Part shown: piece by piece, positions 1 through 5,377 of the stretch | Position numbering within the stretch: position 1 is the first letter of the stretch | Layout: every line of letters begins with the position of its first letter | Source: Spirochaetales bacterium | GTDB taxonomy: Bacteria > Spirochaetota > Spirochaetia > Sphaerochaetales > Sphaerochaetaceae | DNA: 17,030 nt | Reading direction: 5' to 3' | NCBI GenBank assembly: GCA_017475725.1 | Contig: JAFVFA010000085.1 | Coordinates: 1-17,030, forward strand | Program-made: the position numbers and the translations under genes | The notes under the pieces: generated by a model | The model's input: only the letters and a program-made list of their open reading frames with translations | What the model was told of the DNA's origin: nothing | Databases searched by the model: none

Positions 1-11
1 AGATACTGGAT

Positions 12-893
12 GTGGAAAGGGCTTACAGGTCAATCTCCGTGGATGGCTGCGAGATAATAGGCGAGGGTGCCAACGGGGCGGTCTACAGGATTGACCCCGA
101 GACCATTGTCAAGGTCTACAAAAGGCCCGGGAGCCTTGATGCCATAAGGCATGAGAGGAATGTTGCCAAGCGCGCTCTGATCTGCGGAATACCGACTGCC
201 ATCTCATACGACATAGTGAAGGTCGGGGACAACTACGCCTCCGTGTTCGAGCTTATAGATGCCAAGAGCTTCTCTCAGATAATCGCTGCAGAGCCGGAGA
301 GAATCGATGAATGCATAGACATGGCGGTCTCCATTCTGAAGCTTATCCATGGCAAGGAGGTTCCTCGTGGCGAACTGCCTGACCAGAAGGCCAGTGCCAT
401 GTCATGGCTCGATGACGTGCATGATGTCATGCCTCCTGAGCTGTACGGCAGAATGCGGAGTCTTTTGGAGGCCATCCCTGATTCGAACCACATCATACAT
501 GGGGACTTCCATACCAAGAACCTGATGCTTCAGGACGGCGAGCCCATAATGATAGACATGGATACCCTGTGCCTTGGAAACCCTGTGTTCGAGTTCGCAC
601 CCATCTTCAATGCCTTCAGAGGTTTCGGAGAGCTGGACAGAAGCCGTGTGACGGACTTCCTTGGAATAGACTGGGAGCAGTCCCAGCATTTCAGGACGGA
701 ACTTCTGAGGCGTTATCTCGGAACGGATGACGAGACAATCCTGCAGACAGCTGAAAGGAAGGCGATGGTCTTGGGGTATCTGCGTGTCCTGAGGTACACA
801 GTCCGCAAGGACAGCAGGAATGAAGCCCAGATAAGGCATCTGGTCGACAGACTCTCCGAGCTTGTGCCCCTTGTGAGCGATCTTGCCTTCTGA
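12..893 (+). CDS. APH/choline-kinase-fold phosphotransferase (TIGR02172-like), start uncertain
   Basis: Small cytoplasmic kinase of the aminoglycoside phosphotransferase fold. Visible motifs are a glycine-rich loop GEGANGAVY (residues 17-25), a candidate ATP lysine in IVKVYK (K34), the catalytic loop HGDFHTKN (163-170) and the metal-binding IDMD (181-184). The overall pattern resembles the TIGR02172 paralogous kinase family, whose substrates are unknown, so I do not call it a resistance enzyme. The 293-residue frame begins at a GTG, but the same frame is open to the left edge and there is no Shine-Dalgarno in the 11 bases available, so the real start may lie outside the window. The next gene on this strand has its own promoter, so this looks like the end of a transcription unit. 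Confidence 0.8.
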   Translation: MERAYRSISVDGCEIIGEGANGAVYRIDPETIVKVYKRPGSLDAIRHERNVAKRALICGIPTAISYDIVKVGDNYASVFELIDAKSFSQIIAAEPERIDECIDMAVSILKLIHGKEVPRGELPDQKASAMSWLDDVHDVMPPELYGRMRSLLEAIPDSNHIIHGDFHTKNLMLQDGEPIMIDMDTLCLGNPVFEFAPIFNAFRGFGELDRSRVTDFLGIDWEQSQHFRTELLRRYLGTDDETILQTAERKAMVLGYLRVLRYTVRKDSRNEAQIRHLVDRLSELVPLVSDLAF

Positions 894-944
894 ACGTGCA
901 GGTAAACTTTTAGGTAAATGGGTCTCTTTCATGTAAGCGGAATA

Positions 945-953
945 TGCTATAAT
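945..953 (+). promoter_or_regulatory. Extended -10 promoter for the lipoprotein gene at 983
   Basis: TGCTATAAT carries a perfect -10 hexamer (948-953) with the TG of an extended -10 element. No good -35 is present at 16-18 bp, which fits an extended -10 promoter. The start of transcription would be near 960, giving a leader of about 23 nt. Upstream, AGGTAAA occurs twice 12 bp apart (from 900 and from 912), a possible activator or repressor site. Confidence 0.6.
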
Positions 954-982
954 CGGCGTGGGCTGGTTTTTTGGAGGTTTTC

Positions 983-1807
983 ATGAAGAAGTTTCTGATT
1001 GTTATGTTCGCGATGCTTTTGGTTCTTTTCGTCTCGTGCACCCAGGAGGCCGAGAACCCGGCGCCACAACCGGAACCAGCCACTGATCCAGTTACGGATC
1101 CGGTTACAGATCCTGTCACAGATCCGGAGCCCGAAGTCAAGGAGTATAAGATAGGAGATAGGGGCCCTGCAGGTGGATACATCTTCTACGACTGCGATGC
1201 GGACAACGATAAGGAATATAACGATGGTCTGAAGTCATCCGAATGCAATTGGCGCTATCTTGAGGCTGCACCTGCGGACCTGAGGCTGGTCTCCGGAAAA
1301 CCGACAATCGACGCCTCCGCCGAAGGCTATGAAAGCGGAACTGAGACTTTCGTATTCGGATACTATTACGTCAACAACAATCCGGCGTTTGTCAACGGTG
1401 AAAAGACCTATGATGCCTCCAACTGCACGCTTTCAACCCTCGGCAGCGGCAAGGAGAACACAAGCAAGCTTGTTAAAGCAATGGGAGAGAATGCATACCT
1501 GCAAAACAGTGCAATGTCTGATTCCACCTCTGAGTATACCGCCAGACTGTGTGACATCCTCGAGTCCAAGTATAATGGGGAGACATATGATGACTGGTTC
1601 CTGCCAAGCAGGGATGAACTGTCAGCAATGATCAGCGTTCTGAGGAGTGTGGTCGATCTTGACAGCAACTCCTACAGTTCCTCCAGTGAATGCACTGCAA
1701 CTACGTGCTATTTCCAGAATGTCGGAAGTCTCTCGTTTAACTCTACCAACAGAGGAACTTCGAGCATGCTCTCCATCAGACCAATAAGGGCCTTCCTGAA
1801 CGACTAG
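983..1807 (+). CDS. DUF1566-type lipoprotein with DPVT repeat
   Basis: Predicted outer-surface or periplasmic lipoprotein of 274 residues. The signal peptide MKKFLIVMFAMLLVLF is followed by VSC, so Cys19 is the likely lipidated residue. A low-complexity Pro/Glu/Asp linker with three DPVT units (about residues 35-46) leads to a globular domain opening with IGDRGPAGGYIFYDCD. Near the end it has DDWFLPSRDEL, SSSE and RPIRAF, the hallmarks of the DUF1566 (Lcl C-terminal) domain common in spirochaete and other bacterial surface proteins. The ATG at 983 is chosen because GGAGG (973-977) lies 5 bp before it; a TTG four codons earlier overlaps that site. The stop codon shares CTAG with the convergent gene. 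The exact function is unknown; adhesion or cell-envelope roles are usual guesses. Confidence 0.8.
   Translation: MKKFLIVMFAMLLVLFVSCTQEAENPAPQPEPATDPVTDPVTDPVTDPEPEVKEYKIGDRGPAGGYIFYDCDADNDKEYNDGLKSSECNWRYLEAAPADLRLVSGKPTIDASAEGYESGTETFVFGYYYVNNNPAFVNGEKTYDASNCTLSTLGSGKENTSKLVKAMGENAYLQNSAMSDSTSEYTARLCDILESKYNGETYDDWFLPSRDELSAMISVLRSVVDLDSNSYSSSSECTATTCYFQNVGSLSFNSTNRGTSSMLSIRPIRAFLND
1085..1120 (+). repeat. Three-unit 12-bp tandem repeat coding for DPVT
   Basis: Three imperfect 12-bp units beginning GATCC (1085, 1097, 1109) and a fourth partial unit at 1121 encode the DPVT repeat in the lipoprotein linker. Being a multiple of three, unit gain or loss would alter linker length without breaking the frame. 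Confidence 0.85.
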
Positions 1808-2286
1808 ATTTCAGGCACCACATCCAATGCCATGTTCAAGGCAGTCTCCACATTGGCTTCCACAGTGAGCTTGTTGCCGTACTCTGCTTCTGCAACGAAC
1901 AGAAGCTTTGCTGTTGACGCATCGAAGAAAGCGATGTAGACGAATGACGACTCAATGCTTGAATACGATCTGACCACTGCCAGCAGATCGGCCTCCTTCA
2001 GACTTGGCATGATGTCATAGCCTTTTGATACGAGAGACTGCGTAATGGTTTCAAGGGTCTTGGAATCGTCAACCTCCACCTTGTCGAACGACGGGATCTC
2101 AAAGAGGAAGTCACCAGCCTCGATGGTGACGGATTCGGAAATGAACACATTGGAGTCCGGATTGACCTGGACGTAGACCTTGTTGGACTGCGGTTTGTAA
2201 TCCGAATAGTATGTCAGGTCTCCTGTCATGCAGGATGTGAGAAGCAGACAGAGAACAAGGGTGAACAGCAGCAGATATTTCTTCAT
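1804..2286 (-). CDS. Small lipoprotein, unknown function
   Basis: 160-residue protein with signal peptide MKKYLLLFTLVLCLLL and lipobox LTSC (Cys19), so probably membrane-anchored in the periplasm or outer membrane. The mature part is a compact alpha/beta-looking domain (residues about 35-160) with VYVQVNPDSNVFI, a LETITQSLVSKGYDI helix and EADLLAVVRSY. This order loosely recalls DUF4136-like lipoproteins, where a variable-length strand pair follows a helix, but I would not assign it firmly. The ATG is preceded by AAGGAG with 7-bp spacing and by a perfect -10 box. The stop shares CTAG with the convergent lipoprotein gene, leaving no room for a terminator between them. Confidence 0.75.
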   Translation of the reverse strand: MKKYLLLFTLVLCLLLTSCMTGDLTYYSDYKPQSNKVYVQVNPDSNVFISESVTIEAGDFLFEIPSFDKVEVDDSKTLETITQSLVSKGYDIMPSLKEADLLAVVRSYSSIESSFVYIAFFDASTAKLLFVAEAEYGNKLTVEANVETALNMALDVVPEI

Positions 2287-2310
2287 ATGGATTCTCCTTC
2301 TATGAGTCGG

Positions 2311-2331
2311 ATTATAACTGAATGGATTCAG
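2311..2331 (-). promoter_or_regulatory. Promoter -10 with adjoining palindromic operator candidate
   Basis: On the minus strand a perfect TATAAT (2316-2311) lies 24 nt before the ATG of the lipoprotein gene. Directly upstream, within the -35/-10 spacer, is the inverted repeat CTGAAT-GG-ATTCAG (2318-2331). A palindrome in that position is typical of a repressor site. The -35 region is weak. Confidence 0.55.
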
Positions 2332-2396
2332 CTTATCTACTGTTATATGGTGCAGGTTTGATTACGGGATGTCTGTGCAAAGAATTGCGTTCTCAT

Positions 2397-2440
2397 TTCC
2401 GATGACATGGGTGATCCTCAGATAACATGCTCCTGAACTG
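2397..2440 (+). repeat. 44-bp dispersed repeat, copy 1
   Basis: Matches 4422-4465 at 39 of 44 positions in direct orientation. In one frame both copies read PMTWVILR followed by TAA (stop at 2423-2425), and the three differences inside that frame are synonymous third-base changes. The two copies bracket about 2 kb containing the AT-rich exported protein, the Phd/Doc pair and the DUF1016 remnant. Confidence 0.8.
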
Positions 2441-2456
2441 AGTCAATCAAACTACC

Positions 2457-2481
2457 TGTCCAACTAATTGGGGTCAGTGCA
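2457..2481. mobile_element. Possible IS3-family (IS150-group) terminal sequence, remnant
   Basis: Read on the minus strand from 2481, the sequence begins TGCACTGACCCC and continues to AGTTGGACA. From memory, IS150-group ends have this pattern: terminal TG, a TGACCCC-like block, then GTTGGACA. No partner end and no transposase frame are seen in the window, so at most this is a scar. An unrelated intergenic sequence is possible. Confidence 0.35.
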
Positions 2482-2503
2482 GATCAAATATCAAAGTGAT
2501 GAC

Positions 2504-2531
2504 TTGCACAAATCCCCCCCCCATATAGAAT
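2504..2531 (+). promoter_or_regulatory. Candidate promoter with 9-C homopolymer in the spacer
   Basis: A weak -35 TTGCAC (2504-2509; three of six consensus positions) and -10 TAGAAT (2526-2531; five of six) are 16 bp apart, and the spacer contains nine consecutive C residues (2514-2522). Slippage in the run would change the spacer length and so promoter strength, as known for the Neisseria opc promoter. The start of transcription would fall near 2538, leaving a very short leader with the SD site at its 5' end. Confidence 0.45.
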
Positions 2532-2550
2532 TAAACACAAGGAGAGAAAA

Positions 2551-3153
2551 ATGAAAAGATTTATTATTGCTATAGGTATCATAGGTTTGATTATCCCCTG
2601 TTTCATTTTTGCTACTGAATATACTGTATCCTCATATACGTATATGGATCCAAAGTACTATACGGACGAGACGATGAAAATAAGGTACGAGGATGAGACT
2701 AACGATTATATGTTTTATGTCTCTGATTCTTATCAAACCATTTGGATGGTGTTTACTGAAGAAGACCTTAACATAATGCGGAATACTGCGCAAAAAGCAC
2801 TAGAATGGCAGAAAGTCGCATTAGAAAACAAAGTGGAAGTCTCAAAAGAGATTCCGAATTCACAGTTATCTATGAAAATCGCAGAAAAAAGTGGATCCTC
2901 TTTTTACTCTGGATCATACAAAGTTCCAGTTCGTTTTAATTTTGTTTCAACAGAAGGTGCTGGATTAACGGTTCTCATGCTTGTTGGCGGCTCAACCACA
3001 GCATCTTCAAACAAATACATTGATCTTGAATTTGTTGGACAGTGGATAATGGACATTCAAGGATTTGCTGATGCAATAAGTGAAAAAACAATTAGTGAAG
3101 CAATATCAAAGCATAATTCTGCATCTTCAAATGCTGAAGAGTTGTTTAAGTAA
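2551..3153 (+). CDS. Exported protein of unknown function, AT-rich
   Basis: 200-residue protein that I do not recognise. MKRFIIAIGIIGLIIP...FIFA is a clear signal peptide, probably cut by signal peptidase I after Ala21. Cys17 within it is not in a convincing lipobox. The mature part has no membrane segment: an aromatic N-terminal half (SSYTYMDPKYYTDE), an amphipathic helix around residues 70-95, strand-rich sequence around 120-165 and a Ser/Asn-rich tail. AAGGAGAG (2539-2546) gives a strong ribosome-binding site 4 bp before the ATG. Its base composition is much more AT-rich than the flanking lipoprotein genes, it follows a nine-C tract and a possible IS end, and it lies inside the repeat-bounded segment, all of which suggest horizontal acquisition. 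A periplasmic role is likely; nothing more can be said. Confidence 0.7.
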   Translation: MKRFIIAIGIIGLIIPCFIFATEYTVSSYTYMDPKYYTDETMKIRYEDETNDYMFYVSDSYQTIWMVFTEEDLNIMRNTAQKALEWQKVALENKVEVSKEIPNSQLSMKIAEKSGSSFYSGSYKVPVRFNFVSTEGAGLTVLMLVGGSTTASSNKYIDLEFVGQWIMDIQGFADAISEKTISEAISKHNSASSNAEELFK

Positions 3154-3226
3154 AAATAGATAGATACTTCCCTAAACTCTATTTTGTATTGGATGAACAG
3201 CAAGGCCACTCTTGATACCGCCTTGA

Positions 3227-3406
3227 ATGGACGTTTTTGATGTAAAAAGAAAACCGTCAAAAGTGTTGCTTGGAAGACATTTTGAAAGTCAATTCCCAAT
3301 TATTGTTCTAGGATTTAGCAAGTCTATGGAACATAAAGGATACATCATATGTGCCGTTGGCATTATTTGTCTAAACGCCTTCATGGGAGATGACCCACCT
3401 GAGTAG
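3227..3406 (+). other. Short open frame in the gap before doc, doubtful
   Basis: A 59-codon frame (MDVFDVKRKPSK..., with a hydrophobic stretch YIICAVGIICLNAF) fills much of the 217-bp gap between the exported protein gene and doc. It lacks a ribosome-binding site and overlaps the 3' end of doc on the other strand. It may be a gene remnant. The rest of the gap shows no terminator or RNA that I can identify. Confidence 0.2.
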
Positions 3407-3751
3407 TTCCTCATATCCCATATTGCCGGACGCTACAGCCAGACCTGTCTTTGCAACTTCATCATTTGTGCACTCCAGTCTGATACCGTTCACTTCCAGA
3501 AAGGTCAGCATCACGTACATCCCGATTCTTTTATTACCGTCAAGAAATGAATGGTTTGAGATCAGGGAATATCCCAGACGGGCGCCTTTCTCCTCTTTGG
3601 TCGGATACAGTTCCACCCCATCAAAGGTCTGGTATATTCCTTCAATCGCAGAATCGAGGAGTCCTTCATCCCTTATTCCAACCGAGCCACCGGTTTCTTC
3701 TGCCATGAGCTGATGAAGCAGTTTGACTTTCTCAACAGAGAACCTGATCAT
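3371..3751 (-). CDS. doc: Doc-type toxin (Fic/Doc family)
   Basis: 126 residues, the same length as the phage P1 Doc toxin. The diagnostic motif NHSFLDGNKRIG (66-77) matches the Doc form of the Fic motif, in which the final Lys-Arg replaces the Gly-Arg of AMP-transferring Fic enzymes. Doc proteins of this type phosphorylate elongation factor Tu and stop translation; that activity is inferred here. GIRDEGLLDSAIEGIYQTF (25-43) is also typical of the family. The start ATG overlaps the antitoxin stop as ATGA (3748-3751), with GGAG 8 bp upstream, so translation is coupled to the antitoxin. The toxin looks intact. Fic adenylyltransferase activity is less likely given the motif. Confidence 0.9.
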   Translation of the reverse strand: MIRFSVEKVKLLHQLMAEETGGSVGIRDEGLLDSAIEGIYQTFDGVELYPTKEEKGARLGYSLISNHSFLDGNKRIGMYVMLTFLEVNGIRLECTNDEVAKTGLAVASGNMGYEELLRWVISHEGV

Positions 3752-3990
3752 TTCGCAAGCTCCATGAAGGCTGGCTTGAATCTTTTCAGGATCCTTGCTG
3801 CAACGAAATCGATTTTCTCATCATCCGTCATTTCAATTACAGGCTCCTTTTCCAGATTGATCAGCATGTATTTGGGCCTGTTTCGTTTGTAGATGATTAT
3901 TTGGCCTTTCTGGTCTGCCTTGTGTATTGCCCTGGAGAAGTTCTGATTGACTTCCGTAATGGAAAGTGTATTGGATGTATCGATAATCAT
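3748..3990 (-). CDS. phd: Phd/YefM-family antitoxin
   Basis: 80-residue partner of the downstream Doc toxin. The N-terminal half, LSITEVNQNFSRAIHKADQKGQIIIYKRNRPKYMLIN, is the usual Phd/YefM DNA-binding fold; the charged C-terminal helix (about 50-80) would be the part that wraps and neutralises the toxin. The first Met at 3990 is the only reasonable start. It has no Shine-Dalgarno: a perfect TATAAT lies only 6 bp upstream, so the mRNA probably begins at or next to the A of the ATG. Antitoxin-first order with a 4-bp overlap is standard for the family. Autorepression through the repeated ATTATAGCTA sites is expected. Confidence 0.9.
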   Translation of the reverse strand: MIIDTSNTLSITEVNQNFSRAIHKADQKGQIIIYKRNRPKYMLINLEKEPVIEMTDDEKIDFVAARILKRFKPAFMELAK

Positions 3991-3996
3991 AAATGA

Positions 3997-4026
3997 ATTA
4001 TAGCTAGTATTATAGCTATTTGTCCA
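3997..4026 (-). promoter_or_regulatory. phd-doc promoter and operator; leaderless start
   Basis: On the minus strand, -35 TGGACA (4026-4021, five of six consensus positions), an 18-bp spacer and a perfect -10 TATAAT (4002-3997) end 6 bp before the antitoxin ATG. On the plus strand the decamer ATTATAGCTA occurs at 3997-4006 and 4009-4018, a 12-bp period, each with the palindromic core TAGCTA. One copy covers the -10 box and the other lies in the spacer, a good layout for cooperative repression by Phd or Phd-Doc. Confidence 0.7.
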
Positions 4027-4050
4027 GCATCAAGCTAATAGGCCTGATTC

Positions 4051-4066
4051 TGGCAGGGCTCGCCTT
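4051..4066. repeat. 16-bp repeat resembling the tRNA-Arg 3' end
   Basis: TGGCAGGGCTCGCCTT is identical to 8626-8641. Its first 12 bases also match the 3' part of the tRNA-Arg gene (8784-8795). It sits between the phd promoter and the DUF1016 remnant. Confidence 0.6.
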
Positions 4067-4098
4067 ACTCTGGTGGAAATCAAAAAAAGGAGAAGCTC

Positions 4099-4450
4099 AT
4101 GAATCAGATTGACGAAAATATGGTTTCCCTTGTCGCATCCATAAAGGCTGATATCTATGCCGCAAGAGGAAGAATTCTCTCGAATGCAAATCAAGAATTG
4201 ATTTCTTTATAATTTCGCATTGGCAAAGTCGTGAGCGAGAATTCCAGATATGAAAATATCTTCATCAATACTCTTTCCCGTTCTTGATCATCAAATTGAT
4301 CTCCATCTTTACGAAAGGCAATCCGAAAATGCCAAGAAACTTAACAACTTTGCCGATATGGTTCCAGCGCCTTACAGTGAGTTGGCACGTGATGTCATGA
4401 AGGATCCATATATCTTTGAGGTTCCGATGACCTGGGTTATTCTCAGATAA
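4099..4450 (+). pseudogene. Decayed DUF1016 (YhcG-type PDDEXK nuclease) gene
   Basis: The ATG at 4099 keeps a good ribosome-binding site (AAAGGAG, 4085-4091), and the first 37 codons read like a DUF1016 N-terminus (SLVASIKADIYAARGRIL...NQELISL). A TAA at 4210-4212 sits where the family usually has a Tyr, and the same frame continues FRIGKVVSENSRY to a TGA at 4285. The reading then shifts frame, with an internal deletion, to DHQIDLHLYERQ and PAPYSELARDVMKDPYIFE, typical of the middle of DUF1016 proteins. The C-terminal PDDEXK nuclease domain is gone; after IFE the sequence enters the 44-bp repeat and stops at 4450. In intact form these proteins often sit in defence or mobile regions. The stop codon, frameshift and missing catalytic domain make it non-functional as a nuclease. 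Confidence 0.75.
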
Positions 4451-4465
4451 CCTGCTCCTGAATTG
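4422..4465 (+). repeat. 44-bp dispersed repeat, copy 2
   Basis: Direct copy of 2397-2440 with five differences. It replaces the expected C-terminal coding sequence of the DUF1016 remnant and ends about 25 bp before the next gene. Confidence 0.8.
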
Positions 4466-4490
4466 CGCATTGTGATAGAATGGATCTGAT

Positions 4491-4835
4491 ATGGTAGGGA
4501 AATACAAGGTAATAACGCTATGCGGAAGCACCCGGTTCAAGGATGAGTTCCTTGAAGTCCAGAAACGTCTCACACTTGAAGGCAACATCGTGATCTCAGT
4601 GGGACTGTTCGGTCATAGCGGTGATGATGAGGTGTGGACGGAAGGCACCAAGGAGATGCTGGATGACATGCACAAGCGCAAGATCGACATGGCAGATGAG
4701 ATCTTTGTCATCAACAAGGGTGGATATGTGGGAGAGAGCACAAGATCTGAGATCAAGTATGCAATATTGACAGGAAAGGGTGTGAGATACCTGGAGGAGC
4801 CAAAACATGCTTTTCAGAAAAACCAGAAAACCTGA
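4491..4835 (+). CDS. Nucleoside deoxyribosyltransferase-like Rossmann protein
   Basis: 114-residue soluble protein. KVITLCGSTRFKDEFLEVQ (6-24), the DMADEIFVIN strand and GYVGESTRSEIKYA are the pattern of small proteins related to nucleoside 2-deoxyribosyltransferases, which bind nucleosides or nucleotides through a Rossmann-like fold. Family members with this short form are mostly uncharacterised, so a substrate cannot be named. The ATG at 4491 has only a weak GGAT upstream; the next in-frame choices would cut into the conserved first strand. It is the first of four same-strand genes, and its end overlaps the next gene by 29 bp, implying coupled expression. It begins just after the 44-bp repeat. 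Confidence 0.7.
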   Translation: MVGKYKVITLCGSTRFKDEFLEVQKRLTLEGNIVISVGLFGHSGDDEVWTEGTKEMLDDMHKRKIDMADEIFVINKGGYVGESTRSEIKYAILTGKGVRYLEEPKHAFQKNQKT

Positions 4836-5022
4836 GGATTATGACCATGGGAAGCTTTGTCCTGCAATCCGCAGCAGCATCTGCACAGGAGAGAAGGTGG
4901 CAGGCTTCAAGGACAGGAGAACGGGGCATTTCACCGAAATCATGCTGATAAAGACGGACAAGGATCTTGAGACTTTCAGAAGCCGGTACGGGATAGGTTG
5001 TGATATTGAGGAGTTCTACTGA
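4807..5022 (+). CDS. Small conserved protein of unknown function
   Basis: 71 residues, no signal peptide or membrane segment. The central sequence RSSICTGEKVAGFKDRRTGHFTEIMLIKTDKDLETFRSRYGI matches my memory of a widespread family of 65-75-residue proteins, sometimes labelled aspartate dehydrogenase without support; I treat the function as unknown. Two Cys residues (18 and 26) plus a late one (64) are visible, not a clear zinc site. GGAGG (4793-4797) lies 9 bp before the ATG, inside the end of the preceding gene, and the two frames overlap by 29 bp. The HU gene follows 32 bp downstream with its own ribosome-binding site. Confidence 0.65.
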   Translation: MLFRKTRKPEDYDHGKLCPAIRSSICTGEKVAGFKDRRTGHFTEIMLIKTDKDLETFRSRYGIGCDIEEFY

Positions 5023-5054
5023 ATGCTGGTGTATTGCACTCAGGAGCAGAGACG

Positions 5055-5357
5055 ATGGCAAAAGAGAAACTTACGAAAGCGGAAATCATAGAGAACATCC
5101 ACAGCATGGAGCCGACTATAAGCCGTGGTGACATCCACACTGTGATCGATCTGTTGTTCGATGAGCTGAAGGACGGACTTGCTGACGGGAAGGTAATTGA
5201 ACTCAGAGGCTTGGGTACTTTCGAGGTTAGATCAAGAAGAGGCAAGAACCATGCCCGCAATCCAAAGACAGGAGAAAAGGTTTCAGTTGAGGATCACGGG
5301 GTTGCTGTCTTCAGGCCTGGTAAAGAGCTTCAGTACAAGGTCTGGGACCTTGATTGA
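5055..5357 (+). CDS. HU/IHF-family DNA-binding protein
   Basis: 100-residue nucleoid-associated protein. The dimerisation helices (MAKEKLTKAEIIENI..., 1-45) are followed by the family signature ELRGLGTFEVRSRRGKNHARNPKTG (49-72), including the Arg-Asn-Pro at the tip of the DNA-bending arm (68-70), and a C-terminal RPGKELQYKV helix. It is about ten residues longer than typical HU. ATG at 5055 is chosen over an upstream TTG because AGGAG (5042-5046) lies 8 bp before it and the protein then begins like its homologues. It acts as a homodimer or heterodimer that bends DNA. Whether it is the main HU or a paralogue serving its neighbours cannot be told. Confidence 0.9.
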   Translation: MAKEKLTKAEIIENIHSMEPTISRGDIHTVIDLLFDELKDGLADGKVIELRGLGTFEVRSRRGKNHARNPKTGEKVSVEDHGVAVFRPGKELQYKVWDLD

Positions 5358-5377
5358 TAATCATGGGAGGGGGAGAT

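Larger units (their letters stand above)
2287..2550. other. Intergenic accessory junction: promoter, repeat copy, possible IS end, poly-C tract
   Basis: This 264-bp gap holds, left to right: the promoter of the minus-strand lipoprotein gene; an 18-codon open frame (2369-2425) ending in PMTWVILR that overlaps the first copy of a 44-bp repeat; a sequence resembling an IS3-family terminus; and the promoter with a nine-C run for the next gene. No full gene is visible. Confidence 0.6.

Noticed and set aside
12..893. Aminoglycoside resistance gene
   Set aside because: The fold matches, but the family pattern is that of TIGR02172-like kinases of unknown substrate; nothing points to antibiotics.
402..932. 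A 176-codon minus-strand frame opposite the kinase gene
   Set aside because: It mirrors the coding pattern of the kinase, which has all its motifs; no SD or recognisable domain on the minus strand.
3997..4018. Two-unit repeat as a CRISPR-like array
   Set aside because: Units are 10 bp with a 2-bp gap, far too short; they fit an operator.
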